A stretch of DNA of 64,000 nt from Aurantimicrobium sp. GTDB lineage: Bacteria; Actinomycetota; Actinomycetes; Actinomycetales; Microbacteriaceae. This document shows positions 27,514 through 36,896 of the stretch, in pieces; the stretch's first letter is position 1; each line of letters opens with the position of its first letter. Where the stretch lies: assembly GCA_024644865.1 (NCBI GenBank), contig JAHEGZ010000008.1:1-64000 (forward strand). Reading direction: 5' to 3'. The position numbers and the translations under genes were made by a program. The notes beneath the pieces were generated by a model that worked only from the letters and a program-made list of their open reading frames with translations, made no database searches and was not told the origin of the DNA.

Positions 27514-28130
27514 GTGACGAACTATTGCCGACAGACCTTCCGGTGATTGACAGCGAAAACACAGTCAGTGAAGTAGTTGCTGATCGCGAGGCGGCGGGGC
27601 CGTTCGACGATTCTGAGGTCAGCTCAGTTCGTCCCTGGGTCGATTTGGGCTCGGTAAAACTCATTCCTCGCGAGGGACTCAATCTTCGGTTAGAGGTCGA
27701 GGAGGGCACTGGTCGGGTTGTGGCAGCTTCGCTCGATTTCAAGGGTTCGACGCTGCAGATTCAACCCTTCTCTGCATCTCGTTCGGCCGGACTGTGGAGT
27801 TCCATTCGTGACGAGCTCAAGACCCAATTGCAACAGCAGTCCGGCATTGTTGACGAGGTTTCGGGCCCGCTCGGTGTCGAGCTTCGTGCACGTGTGCCCG
27901 TGATGGTGCCCAACGAGGGGCTTTCCACGCAACCAGCTCGATTCATCGGCGTTGATGGTCCTCGGTGGTTCCTGCGTGGAGTTATCGCCGGCCCTGCGGC
28001 TACCGACGACGAGCTCGGGGCGGAGATGATTGAAATCTTCCGGGGTCTCGTCGTCGTTCGCGGTAACTCGCCGATGCCTCCACGAGAACTTTTGCCCCTG
28101 CGCGTGCCCGTTCAGGCCAGTGGAGTCTAA
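27510..28130 (+). CDS. DUF3710 protein
   Basis: 206-residue actinobacterial protein of unknown function. The stretches VDLGSVKLIPREGLNLRLEV, LQIQPFSASRSAGLWSSIR and RFIGVDGPRWFLRGVIAG identify DUF3710. It is soluble, with no membrane segment. Its ATG overlaps the dut stop, and DUF3159 follows after 4 nt, so these three genes are one transcription unit. In other actinobacteria an OB-fold protein gene usually stands between DUF3710 and DUF3159; it is absent here. Confidence 0.87.
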   Translation: MSDELLPTDLPVIDSENTVSEVVADREAAGPFDDSEVSSVRPWVDLGSVKLIPREGLNLRLEVEEGTGRVVAASLDFKGSTLQIQPFSASRSAGLWSSIRDELKTQLQQQSGIVDEVSGPLGVELRARVPVMVPNEGLSTQPARFIGVDGPRWFLRGVIAGPAATDDELGAEMIEIFRGLVVVRGNSPMPPRELLPLRVPVQASGV

Positions 28131-28134
28131 GCCG

Positions 28135-28779
28135 ATGGCGTCAGCTCAGAAGCACCCCCTCCTGCGAGCAATTGGTGGCCCGCTCGGAATTGCTGAAGCC
28201 ATCATTCCTCCCGCAGTTTTTGTAGCAATCTATGGACTGTCAGGTAGCCCGGTGGGTTTGCCGTGGTTTGCCATGTTGACGTCGGCGGGCCTCTCGATGC
28301 TTTTCATCGTTATCCGTCTTGTTCGTCGCGAGGGTGCAACTCAAGCAGTCGCTGGACTGGTCACAGTTCTCGCGTCAGTTCTCCTTGCATCACTCTCAAA
28401 TCGAGCCGAGAACAACTTTGTCATCGGCATTGTGACTAACGCCGTATATGGCGGAGTGTTCCTCGTGAGCGTTCTTGTCAAATGGCCCCTGATCGGCGTT
28501 GCTATTGGTCTCTTTACCAAAAAGGGGCACGGCTGGCGTCAGAACAAAGAGCAGCTTCGGGTGTTGACCTGGCTCACGTTGATGTGGGTTCTCATGTTCG
28601 CCGTACGCCTCGTTGTTGAATATCCGCTTTATCTCAGTGGAAACGTTGGCGGGCTGGGCGTCGCCAAATTACTCTTGGGGCTGCCGCTCTATGCGCCCAC
28701 GGTTTTGTTGACCTGGCTCTTTGTTCGAGGAATGTTTGCCGAAGAAGTGTCCGAAGAGGATGAAAAGAAGGTATCTTGA
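28135..28779 (+). CDS. DUF3159 membrane protein
   Basis: 214-residue polytopic membrane protein of the DUF3159 family, with about six hydrophobic segments (for example AIIPPAVFVAIYGL, FAMLTSAGLSMLFIVIRL, AVYGGVFLVSVLVKWPLIG, LTLMWVLMFAVRLVVEYPLYL). Function unknown. The ATG at 28135 lies 4 nt after DUF3710. The last codons and stop lie within a 20-bp palindrome that is the likely operator of acnA. Confidence 0.86.
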   Translation: MASAQKHPLLRAIGGPLGIAEAIIPPAVFVAIYGLSGSPVGLPWFAMLTSAGLSMLFIVIRLVRREGATQAVAGLVTVLASVLLASLSNRAENNFVIGIVTNAVYGGVFLVSVLVKWPLIGVAIGLFTKKGHGWRQNKEQLRVLTWLTLMWVLMFAVRLVVEYPLYLSGNVGGLGVAKLLLGLPLYAPTVLLTWLFVRGMFAEEVSEEDEKKVS

Positions 28780-28790
28780 TATCAAGATAC
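28771..28790. promoter_or_regulatory. Perfect 20-bp palindrome upstream of acnA (MarR/TamR-like operator)
   Basis: GTATCTTGATATCAAGATAC is a perfect palindrome 48-67 nt before the acnA start, overlapping the DUF3159 stop. The TCTTGA/TCAAGA half-sites resemble the operator described for the Streptomyces MarR-family regulator TamR, which controls aconitase genes. That similarity is recalled, not computed. No MarR-type gene is present in the window. Confidence 0.7.
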
Positions 28791-28837
28791 TTTTGCGCCT
28801 CAATGTGACGAGGTGCGACCTCTGAAGGAGATCGTTC

Positions 28838-31522
28838 GTGGCTGCTGTCAATAGCTTCGGTGCGAAAAGCACCCTGACCGTTTCGGGTAAAGATTATGAA
28901 ATCTTCCGCATTGACTCGGTCCCTGGTTTCGAGAAGTTGCCGTTCAGTCTGAAGGTGCTCCTCGAGAACCTGCTGCGTACCGAAGACGGCGCAAATGTCA
29001 CCGCTGAGCAAATCCGTGCTCTCGGTGGATGGGTGCCCAGTGCAGACCCCGACACAGAGATTCAGTTCACGCCGGCTCGCGTGGTGATGCAGGACTTCAC
29101 GGGTGTGCCCTGTGTGGTCGACCTAGCGACGATGCGTGAGGCGGTAGCCGAACTCGGTGGCGACCCCAAGAAGATTAACCCTCTCGCTCCCGCGGAGCTC
29201 GTCATTGACCACTCTGTCATTGCTGACCTGTTTGGCAGCGAGAACGCACTCGAGCGCAACGTTGAAATCGAGTACGAGCGTAACGGCGAGCGCTACCAGT
29301 TCCTGCGCTGGGGCCAGACGGCATTTGATGACTTTAAGGTGGTTCCCCCGGGAACCGGAATCGTGCACCAGGTCAACATCGAGTACCTTGCACGCGTCAC
29401 CATGTCTCGCGTCGTCAATGGCGTTCTTCAGGCATACCCTGACACGTGCGTCGGTACCGACTCGCACACGACCATGGTCAACGGTCTCGGCGTTCTCGGC
29501 TGGGGCGTTGGCGGAATCGAAGCCGAGGCGGCAATGCTCGGTCAGCCTGTCTCGATGCTCATCCCCAAGGTTGTCGGCTTCAAGCTTTCCGGCAACATTC
29601 CTGCAGGCGTGACCGCCACCGACGTCGTTCTCACCATCACCCAGATGCTTCGCAAACACGGTGTGGTCGGCAAGTTCGTCGAGTTCTACGGAGCTGGCGT
29701 TACGGCCGTGCCCCTTGCGAACCGCGCGACCATAGGAAACATGAGCCCCGAATTCGGCTCGACGGCTGCGATCTTCCCCATCGACGGTGTCACTCTCGAC
29801 TACCTGCGCCTCACCGGACGCTCCGAGGAGCAGGTTGCACTGGTCGAGGCATACGCTAAAGCCCAGCACCTCTGGCACAACGCTTCGGTTGAGCCTGTTT
29901 TCAGCGAGTACCTGGAGCTCGACCTCGGAACGGTCGTGCCGTCCATTTCGGGCCCCAAGCGCCCACAGGACCGCATCGAACTGTCGGTTGCAAAAGAGCA
30001 GTTCAGCAAAGACCTCGAGGCGTATTCGCACGGCGAATCGGCGCAGGTCTCCATTGGTGGGGGAGAGTCGTTCGAACTCAAGAACGGTGCTGTCACCATC
30101 GCGGCGATTACTTCGTGTACCAACACATCCAACCCTTCGGTCATGCTGGGAGCCGGTCTCTTGGCTCGCAATGCGGCCGCCAAGGGACTCAAGGCCAAGC
30201 CGTGGGTCAAGACCATGCTTTCGCCCGGATCGAAGGTTGTCACCGATTACTACGCCAAGGCCGGCTTGACCGACAGTCTCGAGGCGCTCGGTTTCTACAA
30301 CGTCGGATACGGATGCACTACGTGCATCGGAAACTCAGGCCCGCTTCCCGAGGAAGTGTCGGCTGCAGTCAACCAGAACGACCTCGCCGTCACGGCAGTT
30401 CTTTCGGGCAACCGAAACTTTGAAGGTCGAATCAACCCCGACGTGAAGATGAATTACCTGGCAAGTCCTCCTCTGGTCATTGCTTACGCTCTTGCGGGAA
30501 CGATGGACTTCGACTTCGAAACGGATGCTCTGGGCACTGGTAACGATGGTCAGCCGGTCTACCTCAAGGACATCTGGCCCGACGCTGCTGAGGTGCAGCG
30601 CACCATCGACTCATCGATTGACACCGAGATGTTCAACCACGAGTACAACGGCGTGTTTGACGGTGACGAACGCTGGCGTTCATTGCCTACTCCAGTTGGG
30701 GCAACCTTCGAGTGGGACGCAAAGTCGACCTACGTTCGCAAGCCTCCGTACTTCGAAGGAATGTCTATCGATCCGTCGCCTGTTTCTGACATCTCGGGTG
30801 CTCGCGTCCTGGCTCTGCTGGGTGACTCGGTGACAACCGACCACATCTCTCCCGCCGGTTCGATCAAGGCCGGAACTCCCGCGGCTCAGTACCTCGAGGC
30901 CAACGGAGTTTCTCGAGGTGACTACAACTCGTACGGTTCACGTCGCGGCAACCACGAGGTCATGATTCGTGGAACGTTCGCGAACATCCGCCTCAAGAAC
31001 CAGCTACTTGACGGCGTTGAGGGCGGTTACACCCGCGACTTCACGCAACCGGACGCTCCTCAGTCGTTCATCTATGACGCGTCTGAGAACTACCAGAAGT
31101 CGAACACCTCGCTCGTTATATTTGCAGGCAAAGAGTACGGTTCAGGTTCCTCGCGAGACTGGGCGGCTAAGGGCACGAGCCTGCTCGGTGTTAACGCTGT
31201 CATCGCCGAAAGTTTTGAACGCATTCACCGTTCGAACCTCATCGGCATGGGTGTCATTCCACTGCAGTTCCCGGCCGGTGAATCCTGGTCGTCACTCGGT
31301 CTCGATGGCACTGAAATCGTCAGCATTGAGGGTATCGAGCAGTTGAACGCTGGCATCACTCCGAAGACGCTCAAGGTGACCGCAGTACCGAGTGAACACT
31401 CGCCTGCTGGAAAGCAGACGATTTCGTTTGATGCGGTTGTGCGAATCGACACCCCTGGTGAGGCGGACTACTACCGCAACGGTGGAATCCTTCAGTTCGT
31501 TCTTCGTTCGCTCGTCGCGTAG
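28838..31522 (+). CDS. acnA: Aconitate hydratase A
   Basis: Iron-sulfur enzyme that interconverts citrate and isocitrate in the TCA cycle. At 894 residues it has the AcnA/IRP1 layout. The cluster-ligand cysteines are in [13 protein letters not shown] and [13 protein letters not shown], the substrate region in [19 protein letters not shown], and the C-terminal swivel domain in [16 protein letters not shown] and [13 protein letters not shown]. The GTG start has GGAG 7 nt upstream. A perfect palindrome lies in the promoter region, so regulated expression is likely. Confidence 0.97.
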   Translation: MAAVNSFGAKSTLTVSGKDYEIFRIDSVPGFEKLPFSLKVLLENLLRTEDGANVTAEQIRALGGWVPSADPDTEIQFTPARVVMQDFTGVPCVVDLATMREAVAELGGDPKKINPLAPAELVIDHSVIADLFGSENALERNVEIEYERNGERYQFLRWGQTAFDDFKVVPPGTGIVHQVNIEYLARVTMSRVVNGVLQAYPDTCVGTDSHTTMVNGLGVLGWGVGGIEAEAAMLGQPVSMLIPKVVGFKLSGNIPAGVTATDVVLTITQMLRKHGVVGKFVEFYGAGVTAVPLANRATIGNMSPEFGSTAAIFPIDGVTLDYLRLTGRSEEQVALVEAYAKAQHLWHNASVEPVFSEYLELDLGTVVPSISGPKRPQDRIELSVAKEQFSKDLEAYSHGESAQVSIGGGESFELKNGAVTIAAITSCTNTSNPSVMLGAGLLARNAAAKGLKAKPWVKTMLSPGSKVVTDYYAKAGLTDSLEALGFYNVGYGCTTCIGNSGPLPEEVSAAVNQNDLAVTAVLSGNRNFEGRINPDVKMNYLASPPLVIAYALAGTMDFDFETDALGTGNDGQPVYLKDIWPDAAEVQRTIDSSIDTEMFNHEYNGVFDGDERWRSLPTPVGATFEWDAKSTYVRKPPYFEGMSIDPSPVSDISGARVLALLGDSVTTDHISPAGSIKAGTPAAQYLEANGVSRGDYNSYGSRRGNHEVMIRGTFANIRLKNQLLDGVEGGYTRDFTQPDAPQSFIYDASENYQKSNTSLVIFAGKEYGSGSSRDWAAKGTSLLGVNAVIAESFERIHRSNLIGMGVIPLQFPAGESWSSLGLDGTEIVSIEGIEQLNAGITPKTLKVTAVPSEHSPAGKQTISFDAVVRIDTPGEADYYRNGGILQFVLRSLVA

Positions 31523-31566
31523 CTCCGAGAGCTCCTGTCACGCGTTTGAGTCGTAGACTCACACTC

Positions 31567-33507
31567 GTGAGCATTCTCGATTCCATCCACGGTCCGCGCG
31601 ATCTGGATGGCTTGTCGACCGCGCAACTCGAGCAGCTTGCCCATGAGGTGCGCGAGTTCCTCGTTGCTCAGGTGAGCCGTTCTGGCGGTCACCTGGGCCC
31701 CAACTTGGGTGTCGTCGAGCTCACAATCGCACTGCATCGCGTGTTTGAGAGTCCGACTGACGCGATCGTCTTCGATACCGGGCACCAGTCCTACGTGCAC
31801 AAGATGTTGACCGGTCGCAAGGACTTCTCCCGACTCCGTGAACGTGGAGGGCTCGCCGGCTACCCTCAACGCTCGGAGTCCGAACACGACATTGTTGAGA
31901 GCTCCCATGCGTCTAGCTCTCTTTCATGGGCTGACGGCATCAGTCGGGCTTTTCAGATGACCGGAAACTCGGACAGGCACGTTGTCGCTGTCGTCGGCGA
32001 TGGTGCCTTAACCGGCGGAATGACGTGGGAGGCGCTCAATAACATCAGCGCCGACAACACGAGAAACCTCGTGATCGTCGTCAACGACAATGGGAGGTCC
32101 TATTCACCGACAATCGGTGGAATTGCTCGATTCCTTGATCGAGCTCGAACTCGTCGGGTTTACCGTCGCATGCACTTCACGAGCAGCAAGATGTTCGCGA
32201 AAATGGGACCGTACGCCCGTGCGTTTTACCGGGGTGTGCGCGGTGGAATCCACGGGTTCCTCTCTCGCTTCACGAACAACCAGGCGTTGTACTCAAATCT
32301 CGACATCAAATACGTTGGGCCGGTTGACGGACACGATTTGAAAGCAATGGAAGCCGCTCTTCGTCAGGCCAAAGAGTACGGTTCGCCGGTTATCGTTCAC
32401 GCGATTACTCAAAAGGGTCGCGGTTACGAGCCTGCGCGACAAGACACTGCCGACCAGTTCCACGCCGTTGGCCAGATCGATCCCGAGTCGGGTCTGCCTG
32501 TTTCGACAACGACCAAGCAGGGGTGGACAGACGTTTTCGGTGACAAACTTGCCGAGTTGGCTTCGACAAATAAGAAACTCGTGGGCATCACCGCAGCCAT
32601 GCTTCGACCGACGGGTCTTGACGTCATGGCTAATCGTTTTCCCGACCGCGTTCTTGACGTGGGAATTGCTGAGCAGCACGCTGTGGCCTCGGCGGCAGGC
32701 TTGGCATTCGGTGGCATGCACCCCGTCGTGGCTCTTTACGCGACATTTATCAACCGCGCGTTTGATCAGGTTCTGATGGATGTGGGTCTTCACAAGGCGG
32801 GCGTCACGTTCGTGCTTGACCGAGCCGGTGTAACTGGCCCCGATGGTGCAAGCCACCACGGTGTGTGGGACCTCGCCATCTTGCAGGTCGTCCCTGGCAT
32901 TCAGATTGCTGCCCCTCGTGACGCAGCTCGCCTGCGCGAGGAACTTGAAGAGGCTGTTGTCATCGAAGACGCGCCCACGGTGATTCGTTACCCTAAGGGG
33001 TCCGTGGGAGACGACATTGCAGCTGTTCGTCGCACCGAGCACGGTGTTGACGTGTTGCGCGAAGCGGCGCACAAAGACGTTCTCATCGTCGCAGTGGGTG
33101 CGTTTGCGAAGCTTGGTCTGGACGTCGCTGATCGTCTTGCTCAGCAGGGAATCGGTGCAACTGTGGTCGACCCGCGCTGGGTGGTTCCGGTGTCGCAGAG
33201 CATCATCGATCTGGCTCGCGACCACCGTCTCGTCATCACGCTCGAGGACGGCATCCGTGTCGGTGGCATCGGAACACGCATCCGTCAGGATTTGCGCTCA
33301 GCTGGCGTCGACACGGCCGTCGACGAGCTCGGCCTGCCCGATCATTTTCTCGAGCATGCAACCCGTGATGAGATTCTCGAGTCTGCCGGACTCACCGCAC
33401 AGGCCATTGCGCGGGATGTTGTCGCGCAAGTGCTCGGCAGCCGAATTCCGGTCGCTCGCCCTCTGCCCGAGGACGAGCCGGCGAACTCCGAGCACAAACA
33501 GTTCTAG
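31567..33507 (+). CDS. dxs: 1-deoxy-D-xylulose-5-phosphate synthase
   Basis: Thiamine-diphosphate enzyme that joins pyruvate and glyceraldehyde 3-phosphate, the first step of the MEP isoprenoid pathway. The thiamine motif GDGALTGGMTWEALNN, the early SRSGGHLGPNLGVVELT, FDTGHQSYVHKMLTGR, and the transketolase region DVGIAEQHAVASAAGLA are present. 646 residues. The GTG at 31567 (MSILDSIHGP) fits family starts, and TAGACT lies 7 nt upstream, indicating a leaderless message. The stop codon overlaps that of convergent fadB. Confidence 0.96.
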   Translation: MSILDSIHGPRDLDGLSTAQLEQLAHEVREFLVAQVSRSGGHLGPNLGVVELTIALHRVFESPTDAIVFDTGHQSYVHKMLTGRKDFSRLRERGGLAGYPQRSESEHDIVESSHASSSLSWADGISRAFQMTGNSDRHVVAVVGDGALTGGMTWEALNNISADNTRNLVIVVNDNGRSYSPTIGGIARFLDRARTRRVYRRMHFTSSKMFAKMGPYARAFYRGVRGGIHGFLSRFTNNQALYSNLDIKYVGPVDGHDLKAMEAALRQAKEYGSPVIVHAITQKGRGYEPARQDTADQFHAVGQIDPESGLPVSTTTKQGWTDVFGDKLAELASTNKKLVGITAAMLRPTGLDVMANRFPDRVLDVGIAEQHAVASAAGLAFGGMHPVVALYATFINRAFDQVLMDVGLHKAGVTFVLDRAGVTGPDGASHHGVWDLAILQVVPGIQIAAPRDAARLREELEEAVVIEDAPTVIRYPKGSVGDDIAAVRRTEHGVDVLREAAHKDVLIVAVGAFAKLGLDVADRLAQQGIGATVVDPRWVVPVSQSIIDLARDHRLVITLEDGIRVGGIGTRIRQDLRSAGVDTAVDELGLPDHFLEHATRDEILESAGLTAQAIARDVVAQVLGSRIPVARPLPEDEPANSEHKQF

Positions 33508-35639
33508 CGCGCCCCGAGAATCTTCGGGGAGTGAAATGCTGCGCCGTTGACGCGTTCGCTAGCTCCCACCCGGTCGAGGAACGGCGTGATGCCACCCATT
33601 TGGAACGGCCAACCGGCACCCATAATCATTGCCAGGTCAATGTCTTCGGGAAGGCTCACAACCTTTTGGGCGAGCATGATGTGAATCTCTCGAGCCAGGC
33701 CGTCTTCGACGCGAGCGCACAGCTCTTGAGCTGTTTGCACGTTGGTGCCGCCAGCCACAATCTCCTTTGCACGTGGCGAGAAGCCGGTTACCCGGCCCTT
33801 GCCATCGCGTGTGAGTAGGACATTCTCCTCGGCGAGTTTGTGCAAGTTGTCGCTGCGGAAGAACCGCTCGGGGAAGGCAGTGGCGTGCGTGTCGAGCACG
33901 TGGGCGCCAACCTTGAGACCCACAAGGTCGAGAAGTTCAAACGGTGACATCGGCATGCCGAAGGTGTCGAGCGCTGAGTCCACGACTTCAAATGGCGTGC
34001 CTTCGTCAACGGCATGCATCGCCTCGCCCAAAACGAGGGCGAGTAGACGGTTCACAACGAATCCGGGGGAGTCGGAGGTGATGATCGCAGTCTTCTTTAG
34101 CTTTGCTGCAGTCGCTATGGCGGTAGCCAAAGCGACATCAGATGTCATGGGAGCGTTGACCACTTCAATGAGGGGCATCACCGCAACGGGATTGAAGAAG
34201 TGAAAACCAACGAGGCGTTCGGGCCGCTTCAGTTTTGCCCCAATCTGATCTACCGAAAGGGACGATGTGTTGGTAGCGAAAATCGCATCGTGGCTTGCCA
34301 CTGACTCAACGCGAGCGAACACATCCTGTTTGACACTGAGCTCCTCGAAAACTGCCTCGATAATCCAGTCTGCGTCTGCGAACGCGGCGATGTCGGTCGT
34401 ACCAGAAACCAAAGCTTGAAGACGGTTCAGGTTGTCATCGGTGAGTTTGCCCTTGGCAAAATCCTTGGCCAGCTCGGCATGGATGTATTCGATTGCCTGA
34501 TCGAGACGGGTCTGATCCACGTCTGTCAGTAGTACGGGCACTCGAAGTCGGCGAACGAAGAGAAGTGCAAATTGACGTGCCATAAGGCCGGCTCCGATGA
34601 CTCCCACTTTCGTGACCTTTTGTGCCAATGACTTGTCGGGAGCTCCGCTGGGGTTCTTGGCGTGTTTTTGAACCAGGTTAAACGCGTACATGGATGCCTG
34701 AAACTGATCTCCGGCGATGAGCCGAGAAAGACCCAGGTCTTCGCGAACGAATCCATCGTGGACCGAGCCGCGAGCGGAGGCCGCCATTGTGTCGAGGGCA
34801 AGGTACGGAGAAAGAGCCACCGTGCCGATTTTTGACTCAAGCTCTTTACGAGCAACTCGTGCGATTGTCGGCCAAGCTATGGCTCGTGTCAGGGGTGACG
34901 GGGTGTTCGGCCGAGAAACCCGTTCTTTCTGCGTGAGGACTCGATCTGCCCAGGCCAGTGATTCCTCGAGGAATCTCGCCGGGCCAAACGCGCGGTCGAC
35001 GATACCGAGCTTGAGGGCATCCAGAGGTTTCATTAGACGATTGTTCTTGAGCGGATTCTCAATAGCTACCGTGATTGCTCGACGAAGCCCGATGAGACGG
35101 GGGAGCAATGTGGCCCCACCCCAGCCGGGAATAAGCCCAAGGAAGACTTCGGGCAGAGCCAGGGCGGCAGCGGATGTATCTACGGTTCGATATGTCGCAT
35201 TGAGTGCGATTTCGAGACCTCCACCAAGCGCAAGGCCATTGACGAAAGCAAACGAGGGAACCCCAAGAGTTCCAAGTTTGCCGAGTCCGCGGTGACCGAG
35301 TTGACCCATCTTCTGGGCGAGTTCGACGGAGGAGATTTCGCGCACCTTCGAGAGGTCGGCACCAGCGGCAAGAATGAATGGCTTACCGATGATGCCGACG
35401 GCGTGGACTTCACCGTTGGCAACACGAACCTTGAGGGCGTCGAGCACATCGCTCAGCTCAAGGAGCGATTTAGGCCCGAGGGTGTTTGGTCGCGTGTGAT
35501 CCTTACCGTTATCGAGCGTTATCAGAGCAAGGTTCTTGCCACTGGCCAGGGTGACGTCACGAACATAGGAGTGTGTCACAACCTCGTCATCGGCCAGAGC
35601 TAGCAAAGGCGAGTAGTCGACGGCGTCGTAGTTCGTCAT
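33504..35639 (-). CDS. fadB: Fatty acid oxidation multifunctional protein (enoyl-CoA hydratase / 3-hydroxyacyl-CoA dehydrogenase)
   Basis: 711-residue fusion catalysing two central steps of beta-oxidation. The N-terminal hydratase domain has the oxyanion region GKPFILAAGADLS, NGLALGGGLEIAL and the catalytic PEVFLGLIPGWGG. The middle dehydrogenase domain starts at VGVIGAGLMARQFALLF (NAD site), with FATNTSSLSVDQIG and VGFHFFNPVAVMPLIE, and the C-terminal domain contains SPGFVVNRLLA. fadA, encoded 3 nt upstream, supplies the thiolase step. Its end shares a CTAG with dxs. Confidence 0.93.
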   Translation of the reverse strand: MTNYDAVDYSPLLALADDEVVTHSYVRDVTLASGKNLALITLDNGKDHTRPNTLGPKSLLELSDVLDALKVRVANGEVHAVGIIGKPFILAAGADLSKVREISSVELAQKMGQLGHRGLGKLGTLGVPSFAFVNGLALGGGLEIALNATYRTVDTSAAALALPEVFLGLIPGWGGATLLPRLIGLRRAITVAIENPLKNNRLMKPLDALKLGIVDRAFGPARFLEESLAWADRVLTQKERVSRPNTPSPLTRAIAWPTIARVARKELESKIGTVALSPYLALDTMAASARGSVHDGFVREDLGLSRLIAGDQFQASMYAFNLVQKHAKNPSGAPDKSLAQKVTKVGVIGAGLMARQFALLFVRRLRVPVLLTDVDQTRLDQAIEYIHAELAKDFAKGKLTDDNLNRLQALVSGTTDIAAFADADWIIEAVFEELSVKQDVFARVESVASHDAIFATNTSSLSVDQIGAKLKRPERLVGFHFFNPVAVMPLIEVVNAPMTSDVALATAIATAAKLKKTAIITSDSPGFVVNRLLALVLGEAMHAVDEGTPFEVVDSALDTFGMPMSPFELLDLVGLKVGAHVLDTHATAFPERFFRSDNLHKLAEENVLLTRDGKGRVTGFSPRAKEIVAGGTNVQTAQELCARVEDGLAREIHIMLAQKVVSLPEDIDLAMIMGAGWPFQMGGITPFLDRVGASERVNGAAFHSPKILGAR

Positions 35640-35642
35640 GGG

Positions 35643-36836
35643 CTACTTGCCCGACCAGTTGGGGTTCTCCCAGATCACCGTTCCACCTTGGCCCAGACCG
35701 ACGCACATCGTGGTCACGCCATAGCGAACATCTGGTCGTTCTTCGAACTGCTTGGCCAGTTGAATCATCAGGCGCACGCCGCTGGAGGCCAGCGGGTGGC
35801 CATATGAAATTGCACCACCATAGGGGTTCACTCGGGGGTCATCATCTGCGATGTTGAAGTGCTCGAGGAACGAGAGGACCTGCACCGCGAACGCCTCGTT
35901 TATCTCGAAGATGCCAATGTCCTCGATGCCAAGGCCTGCCCGAGCCAAGGCTTTCTCTGTCGAGGGAATCGGACCGATTCCCATCACCTCAGGCTCGACC
36001 CCGGCGAAGGCGTACGTCACCATCCGCATCTTGACCGGGAGTCCAAGTTCACGGGCCTTGCTCTCGCTCGCCAGAATACTGATCGTGGCGCCGTCCGTCA
36101 GCGGGGATGCATTTCCTGCGGTTACCCGTCCGTGTGGGCGGAACGGCGTCTTGAGGTCAGCTAGGCCCTCCATTGATGTGCCCGGTCGAGGGTGTTCATC
36201 GACGGTGAGCTGTCCCCAGCCTTCAGCTCCCTTGTAGGCAACAGGTATCAGGTCGTCCTGAATCTTGTTCGCTGCGTAAGCGGCAGCAGTCTTGGCCTGG
36301 CTGTTGACGGCGTAACGGTCTGCACGCTCTTTGGTCAGCGCAGGAAATCGATCGTGCAGTCGCTCAGCGGTTTCGCCCATGTTGAGCGCACCGGGATCAA
36401 CTAACTTTTCACTGACGAAACGGGGGTTAGGGTCGAATTCGCTGCCAATCGGGTGATGTCCCATGTGTTCAACACCCCCGGCGAGGGCAATATCGTAGGC
36501 TCCGGCTGCAATGCCCCCCGCAACAGTCGTCACGGCGGTCATTGCTCCAGCGCACCATCGGTCGATGGCATAGCCGGGAACGCTGAGGGGAAGACCAGCC
36601 AGAATTGATGCCGTGCGACCGAGCACGATGCCCTGGTCGCCCGATTGCGTGGCCGCCGCAATGGCAACCTCATCGATGAGCGCCGGATCCAGCTCCGGGT
36701 GTCGTTCGAGCAAGCCCTGCATGGCTTTGACCACGAGGTCATCGGCGCGGGTGAGCCAGAAGGCCCCCTTTTCACCTGCCTTGCCAAAAGGAGTACGAAC
36801 TCCGTCGACAAAAACGACACTGTTACCTAGAAGCAT
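35643..36836 (-). CDS. fadA: Acetyl-CoA C-acyltransferase (thiolase)
   Basis: Thiolase that cleaves 3-ketoacyl-CoA in beta-oxidation. 397 residues. The catalytic elements are visible: the nucleophilic cysteine in AIDRWCAGAMTAV, GGVEHMGHHP, the histidine in NPYGGAISYGHPLASSG, and the acid/base cysteine in VTTMCVGLGQGG. AAAGG lies 7 nt before the ATG. A 17-bp inverted repeat sits over a predicted -10 (TAGACT) about 30 nt upstream. It is the first gene of a fadA-fadB pair. Confidence 0.95.
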   Translation of the reverse strand: MLLGNSVVFVDGVRTPFGKAGEKGAFWLTRADDLVVKAMQGLLERHPELDPALIDEVAIAAATQSGDQGIVLGRTASILAGLPLSVPGYAIDRWCAGAMTAVTTVAGGIAAGAYDIALAGGVEHMGHHPIGSEFDPNPRFVSEKLVDPGALNMGETAERLHDRFPALTKERADRYAVNSQAKTAAAYAANKIQDDLIPVAYKGAEGWGQLTVDEHPRPGTSMEGLADLKTPFRPHGRVTAGNASPLTDGATISILASESKARELGLPVKMRMVTYAFAGVEPEVMGIGPIPSTEKALARAGLGIEDIGIFEINEAFAVQVLSFLEHFNIADDDPRVNPYGGAISYGHPLASSGVRLMIQLAKQFEERPDVRYGVTTMCVGLGQGGTVIWENPNWSGK

Positions 36837-36861
36837 GGGGAACCTTTCGCTACGTTGCCTT

Positions 36862-36878
36862 GTCAGTCTACGACTGAC
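36862..36878. promoter_or_regulatory. Inverted repeat over the predicted fadA promoter
   Basis: GTCAGTC-TAC-GACTGAC, 7-bp arms with a 3-bp spacer. On the minus strand it contains TAGACT (36865-36870), which fits a -10 about 29 nt before the fadA ATG. A repressor bound here would block transcription. The regulator is unknown; TetR-family fatty-acid regulators are plausible candidates. Confidence 0.55.
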
Positions 36879-36896
36879 CCGAAGCGAAAAACCTGC

